Of a DNA stretch of 64,000 bases, positions 1 through 8,573 are shown one piece after another. Position 1 is the stretch's first letter; each line of letters begins with the position of its first letter. The position numbers were made by a program, and so were the translations under genes. The notes beneath the pieces were generated by a model, which was not told the DNA's origin, did no database searches, and worked only from the letters and a program-made list of their open reading frames with translations. Origin of the DNA: Kytococcus sedentarius DSM 20547 (GTDB lineage: Bacteria; Actinomycetota; Actinomycetes; Actinomycetales; Dermatophilaceae); assembly GCF_000023925.1 (NCBI RefSeq), contig NC_013169.1, forward strand, positions 1,922,001 through 1,986,000, given 5' to 3'.

Positions 1-1215
1 GGCGAGGCCGGCGCGGAGCCGGTGGCGCACGGCTGGGACAGCCCCACCGACACCTCCCTGTCGGCCGAGGACCTGGACAAGCTCGGATCGGTGTGGGCCG
101 ACGTGCCCGAGGGCTTCACCATCCACCCGAAGCTCACCAAGCTGCTCGAGCGCCGCAAGAAGATGGCCGCCGAGGGCGGGGTCGACTGGGGCATGGGCGA
201 GCTGCTGGCCTTCGGGGCCACGCTGGCCGGTGGCCGCAGCGTCCGCATGAGCGGCCAGGACAGCCGCCGCGGCACCTTCACCCAGCGCCACGCCGTGCTG
301 GTGGACAACGTGACCGCCGACGAGTGGACCCCGCTGCGCCACATCGCTGACGACCAGGGGCGCTTCGACATCTACGACTCGCTCCTCAGCGAGTACGCGG
401 TGCTGGGCTTCGAGTACGGCTACGCGGTGGAGGACACCGAGGGCCTGGTGGTCTGGGAGGCGCAGTTCGGCGACTTCGTCGACGGCGCGCAGACCATCAT
501 CGACGAGTTCATCGCCTCCTCGGAGCAGAAGTGGAACCAGCGCTCCCGCGTGGTGCTGCTGCTGCCGCACGGCTACGAGGGCCAGGGCCCGGACCACTCC
601 TCGGCCCGCATCGAGCGCTTCCTGACGCTCTTCGCGGAGCAGAACATGACCGTGGCCTACCCCTCGACGCCGGCCAACCACTTCCACCTGTTGCGCAAGC
701 AGGCCGAGAGCGAGCCGGGCCGTCCGCTGGTGGTGTTCACCCCGAAGCAGCTGCTGCGCCTGAAGGCGGCGGTCAGCCCCATCGAGGAGTTCACCGACGG
801 CCAGTTCCAGCCCGTCATCGCCGACCCCACCTCGCCCGAGGCGAACACGGTCAAGCGGGTGCTGGTCTGCTCCAGCCGCGTCTACTACGACCTCGCCGCC
901 GAGCGTGAGAAGCGTGGTGCCGATGACGTGGCGATCATCCGTGTGGAGCAGCTCGCCCCCATCCCTGGCAAGGAGCTGGTCGAGGCGCTGGGGGCGTACC
1001 CGGACGCCGAGCTGGTGTGGGTGCAGGACGAGCCCCGCAACCAGGGTGCGTGGCCGTTCATGGCGATGAACCTGCCCGAGGTGTTCGCCGAGCACGGCGA
1101 GGAGCGCTCGCTGCGCGTGGTGAGCCGCCCGGCGGCGGCCTCCCCCGCCACCGGCGTGAACTCCACGCACAAGGACGAGCAGGGCGACCTCATCCGTCGC
1201 GCGTTCGAGGCCTGA
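1..1215 (+). CDS. kgd: Multifunctional 2-oxoglutarate dehydrogenase/decarboxylase (Kgd), C-terminal 404 residues
   Basis: The reading frame is open from base 1, so this is the 3' part of a gene that starts outside the window. The visible part carries the E1 C-terminal hallmarks: HGWDSPTDTSLS, the WGMGELLAFG segment, RMSGQDSRRGTFTQRHAVL in the thiamine-diphosphate-dependent region, and VWVQDEPRNQGAW near the end. Kgd/SucA decarboxylates 2-oxoglutarate in the TCA cycle. In actinobacteria the protein is a roughly 1,230-residue fusion of E1 with an E2-like succinyltransferase domain (family knowledge). The GNAT gene follows within a few bases, so the two may share a transcript. Confidence 0.95.
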   Translation, partial: GEAGAEPVAHGWDSPTDTSLSAEDLDKLGSVWADVPEGFTIHPKLTKLLERRKKMAAEGGVDWGMGELLAFGATLAGGRSVRMSGQDSRRGTFTQRHAVLVDNVTADEWTPLRHIADDQGRFDIYDSLLSEYAVLGFEYGYAVEDTEGLVVWEAQFGDFVDGAQTIIDEFIASSEQKWNQRSRVVLLLPHGYEGQGPDHSSARIERFLTLFAEQNMTVAYPSTPANHFHLLRKQAESEPGRPLVVFTPKQLLRLKAAVSPIEEFTDGQFQPVIADPTSPEANTVKRVLVCSSRVYYDLAAEREKRGADDVAIIRVEQLAPIPGKELVEALGAYPDAELVWVQDEPRNQGAWPFMAMNLPEVFAEHGEERSLRVVSRPAAASPATGVNSTHKDEQGDLIRRAFEA

Positions 1216-1219
1216 GGTG

Positions 1220-2380
1220 ATGGAGGACTTCCGCAAGGCATACCACCGTGAGCTCGCGCTGGCGCTGGACATCACCGATGGGGTGACGGCCGGCGAGGAC
1301 CAACTCCCCGCCGGCTGGCACCTGCGCAAGCCGGTGGCGGCCGAGACCCCGGCCATGACCCGGCTGCTCGCCGCCCACCAGGAGCGGGTGCTCGGCAAGG
1401 CGTCCGCCGCCTGGGCCGACGTCGACGACCGCGTGCTGGGGCGGGGGGCGGAGTTCCGCTTCCATCGCATCGCGCAGGACGCCGACGGGCAGGCGCGCGG
1501 CTGGGTGAACGTGAACGACCGCGCCGTGCACCGCGTGATGATCGACGTGTACCTCGACCCGGCACTGGTGGCCGGCGAGGTGGACGGCGCCGATGCGGCA
1601 GCGGTCTGGGACGCGCTGTTCGCCTGGGGCCGTGCCGCGGCGATCCGCATGGCCTGGCGCCGTGGCGTCTCCGAGACGGTGCTGGACTCCAGCCCGTACG
1701 AGGCGGACGAGTTCACCCGCGAGCGCCTGGCCGCGGCCGGCTTCCACAAAGAGCGCACCTGGTGGCAGATGCGCCGCCCGGTGACCCCCGAGGAGGCCGA
1801 CCCGGAGACCCTGGGCCCACCCAAGGAGGGCCTGGTGATCCGCAGGGTGGACCAGAACACCTCCGGCCGGCTGCCCAACGAGGACGACCTGCGCGCCGTG
1901 CACGCGGCGTTGGAGGACTCCTTCCGCGACCACTTCAACAGCCAGCCCGAGCCCTTCCTGGAGTTCGTCAGCCGGCTGCGCGAGGAGCGCTCCCACCGCT
2001 GGGACCACTGGTGGCTGGCCGAGCTGGCCGAGGACGGCACCGCCGCGGGTGCCGTGATCGCTGCCGCGGTGCTGGACGACGGTGACCTGGACGAGCAGCT
2101 GCGCCGCGCCGAGGAGGGCCTGCAGCAGGCCGTCCCGGAGGCCGTGGGCAGCTACATCGAGTACATCGGCGTGACCCGGGCCGCCCGCGGCCGCGGTGCG
2201 GCCAAGGGTCTGCTGCACGCGGTGATCCGCGACGCGGCGGAGCGGGGCCGTGCGTTCGTGGACCTGGAGGTGGACGCCGACTCCCCCACCAACGCCCACG
2301 AGATCTACTCGGCGATGGGGTGGCGCACCAAGTACGCCACCGAGACCTGGCACGCCCCGCTGCAGGTGCCGCAGGACTGA
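1220..2380 (+). CDS. Tandem GNAT-family N-acetyltransferase
   Basis: A 386-residue protein. The C-terminal half carries a clear GNAT acetyl-CoA loop, VTRAARGRGAAKGLL (about residue 318), followed by LEVDADSPTNAHEIYSAMGW, the usual end of the fold. The length and the less conserved N-terminal half suggest two GNAT domains, as in mycothiol-synthase-like proteins. The substrate is unknown. An in-frame GTG lies directly before the ATG chosen here, at 1217, so the start is uncertain by one codon. The gene begins a few bases after the kgd stop and is probably cotranscribed with it. Confidence 0.8.
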   Translation: MEDFRKAYHRELALALDITDGVTAGEDQLPAGWHLRKPVAAETPAMTRLLAAHQERVLGKASAAWADVDDRVLGRGAEFRFHRIAQDADGQARGWVNVNDRAVHRVMIDVYLDPALVAGEVDGADAAAVWDALFAWGRAAAIRMAWRRGVSETVLDSSPYEADEFTRERLAAAGFHKERTWWQMRRPVTPEEADPETLGPPKEGLVIRRVDQNTSGRLPNEDDLRAVHAALEDSFRDHFNSQPEPFLEFVSRLREERSHRWDHWWLAELAEDGTAAGAVIAAAVLDDGDLDEQLRRAEEGLQQAVPEAVGSYIEYIGVTRAARGRGAAKGLLHAVIRDAAERGRAFVDLEVDADSPTNAHEIYSAMGWRTKYATETWHAPLQVPQD

Positions 2381-2479
2381 GGCACGTCGACAGCACCCGC
2401 ACTGCCGGGTGATGATGTGCCCCGGACCGCGGTGCCCGCACCGAGAAACCCCGAGACCCACGAGACCCAAGGAGCTGGC

Positions 2480-3154
2480 GTGAGCGACTCCCGCCCCATC
2501 TACCCCAGTGACAGCACCCGCACCACCTTCGACTCCAAGCAGCAGTTCTCGGTGAGCGAGGGGCAGCGGCGCATCGGGCTGTGCTTCGTGGGCGACGGCT
2601 CGGTCTCCGGGTACGGCGACGACCGTGCGCTGGGCTGGGTGGGCCGCGTGATGGCCCGCACCCCGCTGGAGCACGTGGACGTGGCCGCCTACAACCTGGG
2701 CGTGGTGGGGGCGAACTCCGCGCACCTGCTGGGCCGCTGGCGCACCGAGTGCGACCCGCGCTGGGGTGGCCGCAACGAGCGGCGCCTGGTGATCGGCGTT
2801 GGCGGGGGCGACCCGGAGGCGGCGCTGACCACGGCCCGCTCGCGCCTCAACGTGGCGAACATGCTGGACGATGCGGCCACGCACGGCATCGCGACCTTCG
2901 TGGTGAGCCCCACCCCGCGGGCGGACGAGATCGCGAACGAGAAGCTGAACGCCATCGTGGAGGCGCAGGCCGACGTGTGCGCCCGCCGCGGGGTGCCCTT
3001 CGTGGACTGCTTCACGCCCCTGCTGGGCCACGAGCAGTGGGAGTCCGACCTGCTGAACGGCGACGGCCGCAACCCGGGCCGCACCGGGTACGGGCTGGTG
3101 GCCTGGCTGGTGCTCAACGGCGGGTGGGCCCGCTGGATGCGCCTCGGCGAGTGA
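2480..3154 (+). CDS. SGNH/GDSL-like hydrolase family protein
   Basis: About 224 residues from the GTG at 2480, which is preceded by GGAG at 2471-2474; an upstream start at 2417 in the same frame has no ribosome-binding site. FVGDGSVSGYGD near residue 37 fits SGNH block I with the nucleophile serine in GDGS. Further along, GVVGANSAHLL fits the glycine/asparagine blocks. The late GDGRNPGRTGYG segment lies where the Asp-x-x-His dyad is expected, but there is no histidine there, so the catalytic dyad is not certain. Esterase or lipase activity is inferred from the fold only. There is no signal peptide, so the protein is probably cytoplasmic. Confidence 0.65.
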   Translation: MSDSRPIYPSDSTRTTFDSKQQFSVSEGQRRIGLCFVGDGSVSGYGDDRALGWVGRVMARTPLEHVDVAAYNLGVVGANSAHLLGRWRTECDPRWGGRNERRLVIGVGGGDPEAALTTARSRLNVANMLDDAATHGIATFVVSPTPRADEIANEKLNAIVEAQADVCARRGVPFVDCFTPLLGHEQWESDLLNGDGRNPGRTGYGLVAWLVLNGGWARWMRLGE

Positions 3155-3202
3155 TCCCCGCCCGCCGATGAGGGGTGGCGCGCCCGTGGGGTCGGCCCGC
3201 CG

Positions 3203-3550
3203 GTGAGGCTGGGCCTGGCCCGCGTCGCGGGGCGCTCCATGGAGCCAACCCTGCGCCCCGGCGACCTCGTGGTGGTGCTGCACGGCGCCCCGGTCCGTCC
3301 GGGGCGCCTCGTCGTGTGCCGCCTCCCCGACGGGCCGATGGGGGCGCGTCCGCTGGGCATCAAGCGCGCCGTGTGCCGCCGCATCGATGGGGGGACGGTG
3401 GCCTGGTGGGTGCGCAGCGACAACCAGGACCAGGGGACGGACTCGCGCACCTTCGGGGCGGTGCCGGCGGCGGACGTGCTGGCGGTGGGCCTAGCGCGGG
3501 TGCCGCGCTGGGTGACGCGCCTGGCGAGCAGGGGCTCGGGCGCTGGGTGA
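3203..3550 (+). CDS. sodX: S26-type signal peptidase-like protein, probable NiSOD maturation protease (SodX)
   Basis: A 115-residue protein with the S24/S26 Ser-Lys arrangement: GRSMEPTLRPGD supplies the serine near residue 12 and LGIKRAV a lysine near residue 55. Its size is that of the SodX family, which removes the leader from the nickel superoxide dismutase precursor so that the N-terminal His-Cys nickel hook is exposed. A Ni-SOD gene does lie nearby at 6167, but 2.6 kb away and not directly adjacent as is common. GTG at 3203 is the only reasonable start. The assignment to SodX rests on size, motif and the presence of sodN. Confidence 0.75.
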   Translation: MRLGLARVAGRSMEPTLRPGDLVVVLHGAPVRPGRLVVCRLPDGPMGARPLGIKRAVCRRIDGGTVAWWVRSDNQDQGTDSRTFGAVPAADVLAVGLARVPRWVTRLASRGSGAG

Positions 3551-3582
3551 CGCGCCCCCATCCCCCTGGCGGGTGACGCGCC
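3510..3582 (+). repeat. Three copies of a 12-bp direct repeat
   Basis: GGGTGACGCGCC occurs at 3510-3521, 3545-3556 and 3571-3582, straddling the 3' end of sodX and its stop codon. The copies are 35 and 26 bp apart. The first encodes part of the protein C-terminus and the third is downstream of the stop. The function is unknown; local replication slippage would explain it. Confidence 0.6.
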
Positions 3583-3708
3583 TCATGCCGTCGTCGGAGG
3601 CCTCCGGAGGGCTCACCGGGCTAGGGTGAGCCACCACCCCAGAGGGGTCCGGGGCCGGGGACGGCCGTCGTCTACCGCCGACGCCCCGCTGACGAGCAGG
3701 AGCAGACA

Positions 3709-4092
3709 GTGCAGCAGGACACCACGCAGGCCCGACGCGACCCGCGCGCCGAGGTGATCGAGGACACCCGACCGTGGGGCCGCTTCGAGCAGTTCACCCA
3801 CAATGAGGTCTCCACGGTGAAGCTCATCACCGTCGCCCCGGGCCAGCGCCTCTCCCTGCAGGTGCACGAGCACCGCGACGAGCTGTGGGTGGTCACCCGT
3901 GGCCCGGTGACGGCGCAGGTGGGCGACGAGATCTCCACCGTCGGGGTGGGCGGGCGCGTCTGGATCCCCCGCGGTGTGAACCACCGCCTGGGCAACGAGG
4001 GCACCGAGGAGGGCCAGGTGCTCGAAGTGGCCTTCGGCACCTTCGACGAGGACGACATCGAGCGCCTCGAGGACGACTACTCCCGCGGCTGA
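3709..4092 (+). CDS. Single-domain cupin, mannose-6-phosphate isomerase type II-like
   Basis: A 127-residue cupin. RPWGRFEQF near the start and LSLQVHEHRDELWVVTRG match the C-terminal isomerase domain of bifunctional mannose-1-phosphate guanylyltransferase/isomerases, with metal-ligand histidines in the HEHRDE segment and a second cupin motif around RGVNHRLGN. Stand-alone proteins of this kind may isomerise mannose-6-phosphate or regulate sugar-nucleotide supply; the substrate is inferred. It begins with GTG at 3709 and precedes a UDP-sugar dehydratase, in keeping with a role in surface-polysaccharide precursors. Confidence 0.8.
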   Translation: MQQDTTQARRDPRAEVIEDTRPWGRFEQFTHNEVSTVKLITVAPGQRLSLQVHEHRDELWVVTRGPVTAQVGDEISTVGVGGRVWIPRGVNHRLGNEGTEEGQVLEVAFGTFDEDDIERLEDDYSRG

Positions 4093-4199
4093 GGCCTTTT
4101 CGCCCCCGTGTTCTCTTTCCGGACCACTCTCCGCTAGGTTCAGGGAGCCTCCACCCACGGGTGGACGGTCATCACACACCACCGAGGGAGAGGGACGGC

Positions 4200-6080
4200 G
4201 TGCCGACTGACGTCCGCCGAGAGCTGGCGATTCGTGACCGGAGGGTCCGCTACCTGTGGGCCGCCATCGATGCGGTGGTGTGGTTCACCGCCGTGTGGGT
4301 GGCCACCAGCCTCCGGTTCGACTTCAACGTCGAGAACACCATGGGCTGGGGCACGCTCGCCGTCGCCGTCGTGGCCGGCCTGCTGCACGTGGCCGTCGGT
4401 TTCGTCGTCGGGCCGTACGCCGTCGGCCACCAGCGGGGCTCGTTCGAGGAGGCCACCGACCTCGGCCGCGCAGTGCTGATCACCATGGTGCCCGTCTTCA
4501 TCTGGGCGCTGCTCTCGAGCCCCGTCGTGGTGCCCCGCAGCGTGCCGCTGATCGCCGGGCCGCTGGCGTTGGCCGGCATGCTCGCCGTGCGCTTCGTGGT
4601 GCGCTCCCGCACCACGAAACAGGCCGCTCACGCCGACCGCGAGCACCGCGCCCTGATCTTCGGGGCCGGCTCCGCAGGCCGCCAGCTGGTGCGCTCCATC
4701 ATCCAGGACCCGGGCGCGGCCTACGAGCCGGTCGGGTTCGTCGACGACTCCCCCACCAAGGCGCGCCTCCGCATCGACGGCGTGAAGGTGCTGGGCACCC
4801 GGCGTGACCTGAAGGACCTGGCGGAGACGCACGACGCGAGCCACCTCATCATCGCGCTGCCAAACGCAGATGCCGGCCTGTTGCGCGAGCTCAGCGACCT
4901 GGGGGCCGCCGCGGGCCTGCGCACGATGGTGCTGCCCCCCATCGCCAGCATCGCCGACGGGCGCCCGCAGGTGTCCGACCTGCGCGACATCAACCTGGCC
5001 GACCTGCTGGGCCGCCGCCCGATCGAGCTCGACCAGGGCGCCATCGCCAACGAGCTCTCGGGCAAGGTGGTGCTGGTGACCGGTGCCGGTGGGTCGATCG
5101 GCTCGGAGCTGGCCCGCCAGATCTCCAAGTTCGGCCCGGCCAAGCTGCTGCTGCTGGAACGCGACGAGAGATCGCTGCAGTCCACGTCCATGAGCCTGAC
5201 GGGCCACGGCCTGCTGGACTCCGACGACCTGGTGCTGGCCGACATCCGCGACCTGCAGGGCCTCCACGAGGTCTTCCAGACGCACCGCCCCGACGTGGTC
5301 TTCCACGCCGCGGCGCTCAAGCACCTGCCGCTGTTGGAGGCCTACCCGCACGAGGCGTGGCTGACCAACGTGCGGGGCACCCACAACGTGCTCACCGCCG
5401 CCGCCGCGAGCGGCGTCACCACCTTCGTCAATGTCTCCACCGACAAGGCGGCCAACCCCACCAGCGTGCTGGGCTACTCCAAGCGGCTGGCGGAGCGCAT
5501 CACCAGCGACTTCGGCCGCAAGGAGCCGGGCCGCTACGTCTCGGTGCGCTTCGGCAACGTGCTGGGCTCCCGCGGCTCGGTGATCCCGGCTTTCACCTCC
5601 CAGATCCGCTCCGGCGGCCCGGTGACGGTGACGCACCCGGACGTGGAGCGCTACTTCATGCTCATCCCCGAGGCCTGCCAGCTGGTCATGCAGGCCGCCG
5701 CCATCGGCCACGACGGCGAGGTGATGGTGCTGGACATGGGCACCCCGGTGAAGATCGTGGACGTGGCCAAGCGCCTCATCGGCATGTCCGGCAAGCGCGA
5801 CATCGAGATCGTCTACACCGGCTTGCGCCCGGGCGAGAAGATGAGCGAGGAGCTGTTCAAGCCCGGCGACGAGGCCCGCGTGACCGGCCACGAGCTGGTC
5901 TCCGCGGTGGACGTGCCGCTGCTGGACCGCGACGTGGTGCGTGACCTGACCTTCCCCGACCACGCCAGCGCACGGGCCTACATGGACCGCGAGGCCACCT
6001 TCGACCTGACGCAGCGACGCAGCGACGATACGCAGAGCAACGTCACCATCACCCAGGACCACCCCACCGACCGCGACTGA
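4200..6080 (+). CDS. Membrane-anchored UDP-sugar 4,6-dehydratase (WbpM/PglF/CapD family)
   Basis: A 626-residue protein. The N-terminal quarter has about four membrane segments (for example AAIDAVVWFTAVWVATSL, and LIAGPLALAGMLAVRFV). A CoA-binding-like domain with FGAGSAGRQLV follows, then an extended SDR domain with GAGGSIGSELARQ (NAD(P) loop). Members convert UDP-GlcNAc to the 4-keto-6-deoxy sugar, the first step to QuiNAc, D-FucNAc or bacillosamine. Where soluble SDRs have YxxxK, the segment reads NPTSVLGYSK, giving Leu-x-x-x-Lys with the active-site STDKAANP just before it. The GTG at 4200 was chosen because GAGGGAGAGGG precedes it; the frame extends further upstream without support. It probably works with the WecA-like transferase and the SDR at 14259. 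Confidence 0.88.
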   Translation: MPTDVRRELAIRDRRVRYLWAAIDAVVWFTAVWVATSLRFDFNVENTMGWGTLAVAVVAGLLHVAVGFVVGPYAVGHQRGSFEEATDLGRAVLITMVPVFIWALLSSPVVVPRSVPLIAGPLALAGMLAVRFVVRSRTTKQAAHADREHRALIFGAGSAGRQLVRSIIQDPGAAYEPVGFVDDSPTKARLRIDGVKVLGTRRDLKDLAETHDASHLIIALPNADAGLLRELSDLGAAAGLRTMVLPPIASIADGRPQVSDLRDINLADLLGRRPIELDQGAIANELSGKVVLVTGAGGSIGSELARQISKFGPAKLLLLERDERSLQSTSMSLTGHGLLDSDDLVLADIRDLQGLHEVFQTHRPDVVFHAAALKHLPLLEAYPHEAWLTNVRGTHNVLTAAAASGVTTFVNVSTDKAANPTSVLGYSKRLAERITSDFGRKEPGRYVSVRFGNVLGSRGSVIPAFTSQIRSGGPVTVTHPDVERYFMLIPEACQLVMQAAAIGHDGEVMVLDMGTPVKIVDVAKRLIGMSGKRDIEIVYTGLRPGEKMSEELFKPGDEARVTGHELVSAVDVPLLDRDVVRDLTFPDHASARAYMDREATFDLTQRRSDDTQSNVTITQDHPTDRD

Positions 6081-6166
6081 GGGCGCCCCACGCCCCCACC
6101 CCTCGCACTGGGAACGCGGAGGTACTAGCGTGGGGCAGGACGTACGAACCAGTGAAAGGTTGTGTC

Positions 6167-6586
6167 ATGTTCTCCGGAATCTCCCGCATGCTCGCCCCCA
6201 CCCTCGAGGTGAGCGCCCACTGCGACCTCCCCTGTGGTGTGTACGACCCCGCCCAGGCCCGCATCGAGGCCGAGTCCATCAAGGGCATCATCGAGAAGGT
6301 GGAGGGTGAGAAGGCCGGCGACGCCGACTTCCGCACCCGCGCCATCATCATCAAGGAGCAGCGCGCCGAGCTCGTGAAGCACCACCTGTGGGTGCTGTGG
6401 ACCGACTACTTCAAGCCCCCGCACTTCGAGAAGTACCCGCAGCTGCACACCCTGGTGAACGAGGCCACCAAGTTGGCCGGTGCCTCGGGCACCAAGGGCG
6501 CACTGGACCTGGACAAGGCCAACGAGCTGCTGGCCAAGATCGACGAGATCGCCGAGATCTTCTGGGAGACCAAGAAGGCGGCCTGA
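6167..6586 (+). CDS. sodN: Nickel-type superoxide dismutase precursor
   Basis: A 139-residue precursor. The nickel hook HCDLPCGVYDP begins at residue 18, after a 17-residue leader (MFSGISRMLAPTLEVSA) that must be removed so that His1 and the two cysteines can bind nickel. The mature protein is all-helical and hexameric in the family. ATG at 6167 was preferred over GTG at 6152 because GAAAGG lies at a good distance before it. The gene stands alone, ends in a strong hairpin at 6604-6642, and its presumed protease is at 3203. Confidence 0.96.
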   Translation: MFSGISRMLAPTLEVSAHCDLPCGVYDPAQARIEAESIKGIIEKVEGEKAGDADFRTRAIIIKEQRAELVKHHLWVLWTDYFKPPHFEKYPQLHTLVNEATKLAGASGTKGALDLDKANELLAKIDEIAEIFWETKKAA

Positions 6587-6603
6587 GCCTCGCTCACCCT
6601 CCC

Positions 6604-6642
6604 GCAGATGGGCCGGTCGGAACTCCCGACGGGCCCATCTGC
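6604..6642 (+). terminator. Hairpin terminator after sodN
   Basis: A 17-bp stem with a single mismatch (arms 6604-6620 and 6626-6642) and a 5-base loop, AACTC. It starts 18 bases after the sodN stop. No clear T-run follows, as is common in high-GC actinobacteria. Confidence 0.75.
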
Positions 6643-6675
6643 ATCCCAGGGGGGGTTCAGGGTAGGTTTCCGTTC

Positions 6676-7428
6676 ATGACTGACGACCTCCAGACAGCCG
6701 TTGACCTCGCCACGGGTGCTGGCCAACAACTCCTCGCGGTACGGGCACAGTGGCGGGGGGCCGACCCGAAGGCCCTGAAGGATCTTGGGGACCGGACGGC
6801 GCAGGCGTGGCTGGCCGCGGAGTTAGCCCGGCGATGCCCCGAGGATGCCGTACTGAGCGAGGAGGCGGAGGATGTCCTGGACCGGTCGGCCGCCCGCCGG
6901 GTGTGGATCATCGATCCGCTGGACGGCACGCGCGAGTTCAGTGAGCCGCCTCGGGACGACTGGGCCGTTCACGTGGCGTTGTGGGAGGACGGTGAACTGA
7001 CCACGGGGGCGGTGGCACGACCCGGGGCGGGCATCACCTACCACAGCGCGGAGGGGCAACCGCTGGCGGAGCGGAGCGAGGGCCCCATTCGACTCGCCGT
7101 CTCGCGATCACGACCGCCGGCCTTCGTCGACGATCTAAAGAATCGGCTGGATGGCGAGCTGGTCCCGATGGGGTCTGCAGGCGTCAAGGTGATGTCGGTC
7201 GTCTCGGGTGAGTGCGACGCATACGTGCACGCTGGCGGCCAGTACGAGTGGGACTCCGCCGCACCCGTGGCCGTGGCCCGCGCCCACGGACTCGTCACTC
7301 ACCGGGTCGACGGGAGCCCACTGGTCTACAACCGCGAGAACCCGTGGTTGCCGGATCTGGTGGTGGCTCGGCCCGAGGTCCACGATGAGGTCGTGGCGGC
7401 CCTCGCCGAGATCAACCTCCCGGACTGA
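6676..7428 (+). CDS. cysQ: Inositol-monophosphatase-family phosphatase, likely 3'(2'),5'-bisphosphate nucleotidase (CysQ-like)
   Basis: A 250-residue protein with the family metal-binding motifs: LSEEAED (about residue 57), WIIDPLDGTREF (about residue 77) and the C-terminal YEWDSAAPVAVARA. The DPLDGT(R/K)EF form with an acidic SEE motif is typical of CysQ, which hydrolyses PAP, the by-product of PAPS-dependent sulfotransferases. Several sulfotransferases and PAPS-forming enzymes lie 13-26 kb downstream, which supports this role; an inositol or fructose bisphosphate substrate cannot be excluded. ATG at 6676 starts after the sodN terminator, so the gene is transcribed separately. It converges on the HD-domain gene with an 8-bp gap. 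Confidence 0.8.
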   Translation: MTDDLQTAVDLATGAGQQLLAVRAQWRGADPKALKDLGDRTAQAWLAAELARRCPEDAVLSEEAEDVLDRSAARRVWIIDPLDGTREFSEPPRDDWAVHVALWEDGELTTGAVARPGAGITYHSAEGQPLAERSEGPIRLAVSRSRPPAFVDDLKNRLDGELVPMGSAGVKVMSVVSGECDAYVHAGGQYEWDSAAPVAVARAHGLVTHRVDGSPLVYNRENPWLPDLVVARPEVHDEVVAALAEINLPD

Positions 7429-7436
7429 ACCCGGAA

Positions 7437-8573
7437 TCAGTCCGAGCGCAGCCGGGTGACCACGTGCCGCGCCGCGGCCACCACCTCGGGGTCGAACTCG
7501 TACCCCTGCTGCATGGAGATGCGTGAGAGCGCGGCCTCCAGGGCGGTCGCGGTGCGCTGCCCCTCGGCGTAGTCGTCCACGGCGTTGGCCACCTTGAGGA
7601 TGCGGGCGCCGCGGGGCACGTCGGCCCGGTACATGACGTGGTCGATGAAGAGGTGCGCCTGGTGGTGCAGCGTGCCGATCACCGCGGGGTCGGCGGGCAG
7701 CTCAGCGGCGATCTCGGCCGAGCGGGCGGCGATGCGCTGCTGGTCACGCGGGGCGAGCAGGCTGGTGCTGCCGTCCTTGATGCGCGTGTTCAGCGAGACC
7801 AGGCCCACGTCGTGCATGAGGCCCGCCAGCCGCAGGTGGGCGAGCTCGGTGTCGGTGAGCCCGAGCCCCTCGCCGATGCCCACGGCCACCTCGGCGACGC
7901 GCTGGCCGTGGTCGGCGCGGGTGTGGCCGGCGACGTCGGGCAGGCGCGCCAGGGCGGTGACCGTCTCCTGAGCCACAGCAAGCGCGCGGGTGCGCCCCTG
8001 CAGGGCGGCGGCGATGTTCACCAGCGGGCTGAGCGCGATGGGGGCGAACCACCAGCCGATGACCGGCACGCCGGCCACCAGGGCGGCGGCGGTGGCGGCG
8101 ATGCTCACCAGCGCGAAGCCCTCCGTGGCGCGCAGGGCCCGCAGGCCGCGCAGCTGGCCCCGCCCGCGCCCGGCCATCACCTCCAGGCACAGGCCGAGCC
8201 CGGCGACGAGCAGCACCACCACGGGCATCCACCCGGTGGGGATGGGCGCGGCCGCCACGGTGCCGGCCGCGACCCCGGTGAGGGCGGACACGCCGAACCA
8301 CCCGGTGGCGTCCGGTAGCAGCGACGAGTCGGGGCTGGGCCGCAGCGAGAGGGCCAGGGCGGCGAGGCTGGTCACCAGCGCGGCCCCGATTGCCGTGAGG
8401 CACCCCCGCCACCCGCCGTCGCCGACGAGGGGCACGAGCCCCACCAGGCCGATCTGCGCGGCCCGGCCGACCAGCCACATGGCCACGTGCGTGTGGGGCC
8501 AGCGCCAACGCACCACCACGGCGAGCAGCAGCAGGAGCGCCAGGACGGTGGCGCCGCCCAGCGCGGCGCTCAC
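7437..8573 (-). CDS. HD-domain membrane protein (degenerate HD-GYP type)
   Basis: 378 residues. About six N-terminal membrane segments are followed by an HD phosphohydrolase domain with HTRADHGQRV (about residue 216), LAGLMHDVGLVSL (the HD pair) and IGTLHHQAHLF. The Gly-Tyr-Pro part of HD-GYP c-di-GMP phosphodiesterases is absent. The ligand is therefore unknown; c-di-GMP or another nucleotide is possible. It starts with GTG overlapping the stop of the upstream HD gene by four bases, so the two are translationally coupled. Confidence 0.8.
   Translation of the reverse strand: MSAALGGATVLALLLLLAVVVRWRWPHTHVAMWLVGRAAQIGLVGLVPLVGDGGWRGCLTAIGAALVTSLAALALSLRPSPDSSLLPDATGWFGVSALTGVAAGTVAAAPIPTGWMPVVVLLVAGLGLCLEVMAGRGRGQLRGLRALRATEGFALVSIAATAAALVAGVPVIGWWFAPIALSPLVNIAAALQGRTRALAVAQETVTALARLPDVAGHTRADHGQRVAEVAVGIGEGLGLTDTELAHLRLAGLMHDVGLVSLNTRIKDGSTSLLAPRDQQRIAARSAEIAAELPADPAVIGTLHHQAHLFIDHVMYRADVPRGARILKVANAVDDYAEGQRTATALEAALSRISMQQGYEFDPEVVAAARHVVTRLRSD

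Noticed and set aside
1190-3283. 697-residue minus-strand open frame
   Set aside because: It is a shadow of kgd, the GNAT and the SGNH genes. It is His/Arg/Gly-rich without motifs and has no ribosome-binding site.
3885-4199. N-terminal extension of the UDP-sugar dehydratase
   Set aside because: The frame is open but overlaps the cupin gene and has no start with a ribosome-binding site; the GTG at 4200 does.
6121-6166. SigR-type promoter upstream of sodN
   Set aside because: GGAAC is present at about 6111, but no GTT occurs at the required 18-19 base spacing.
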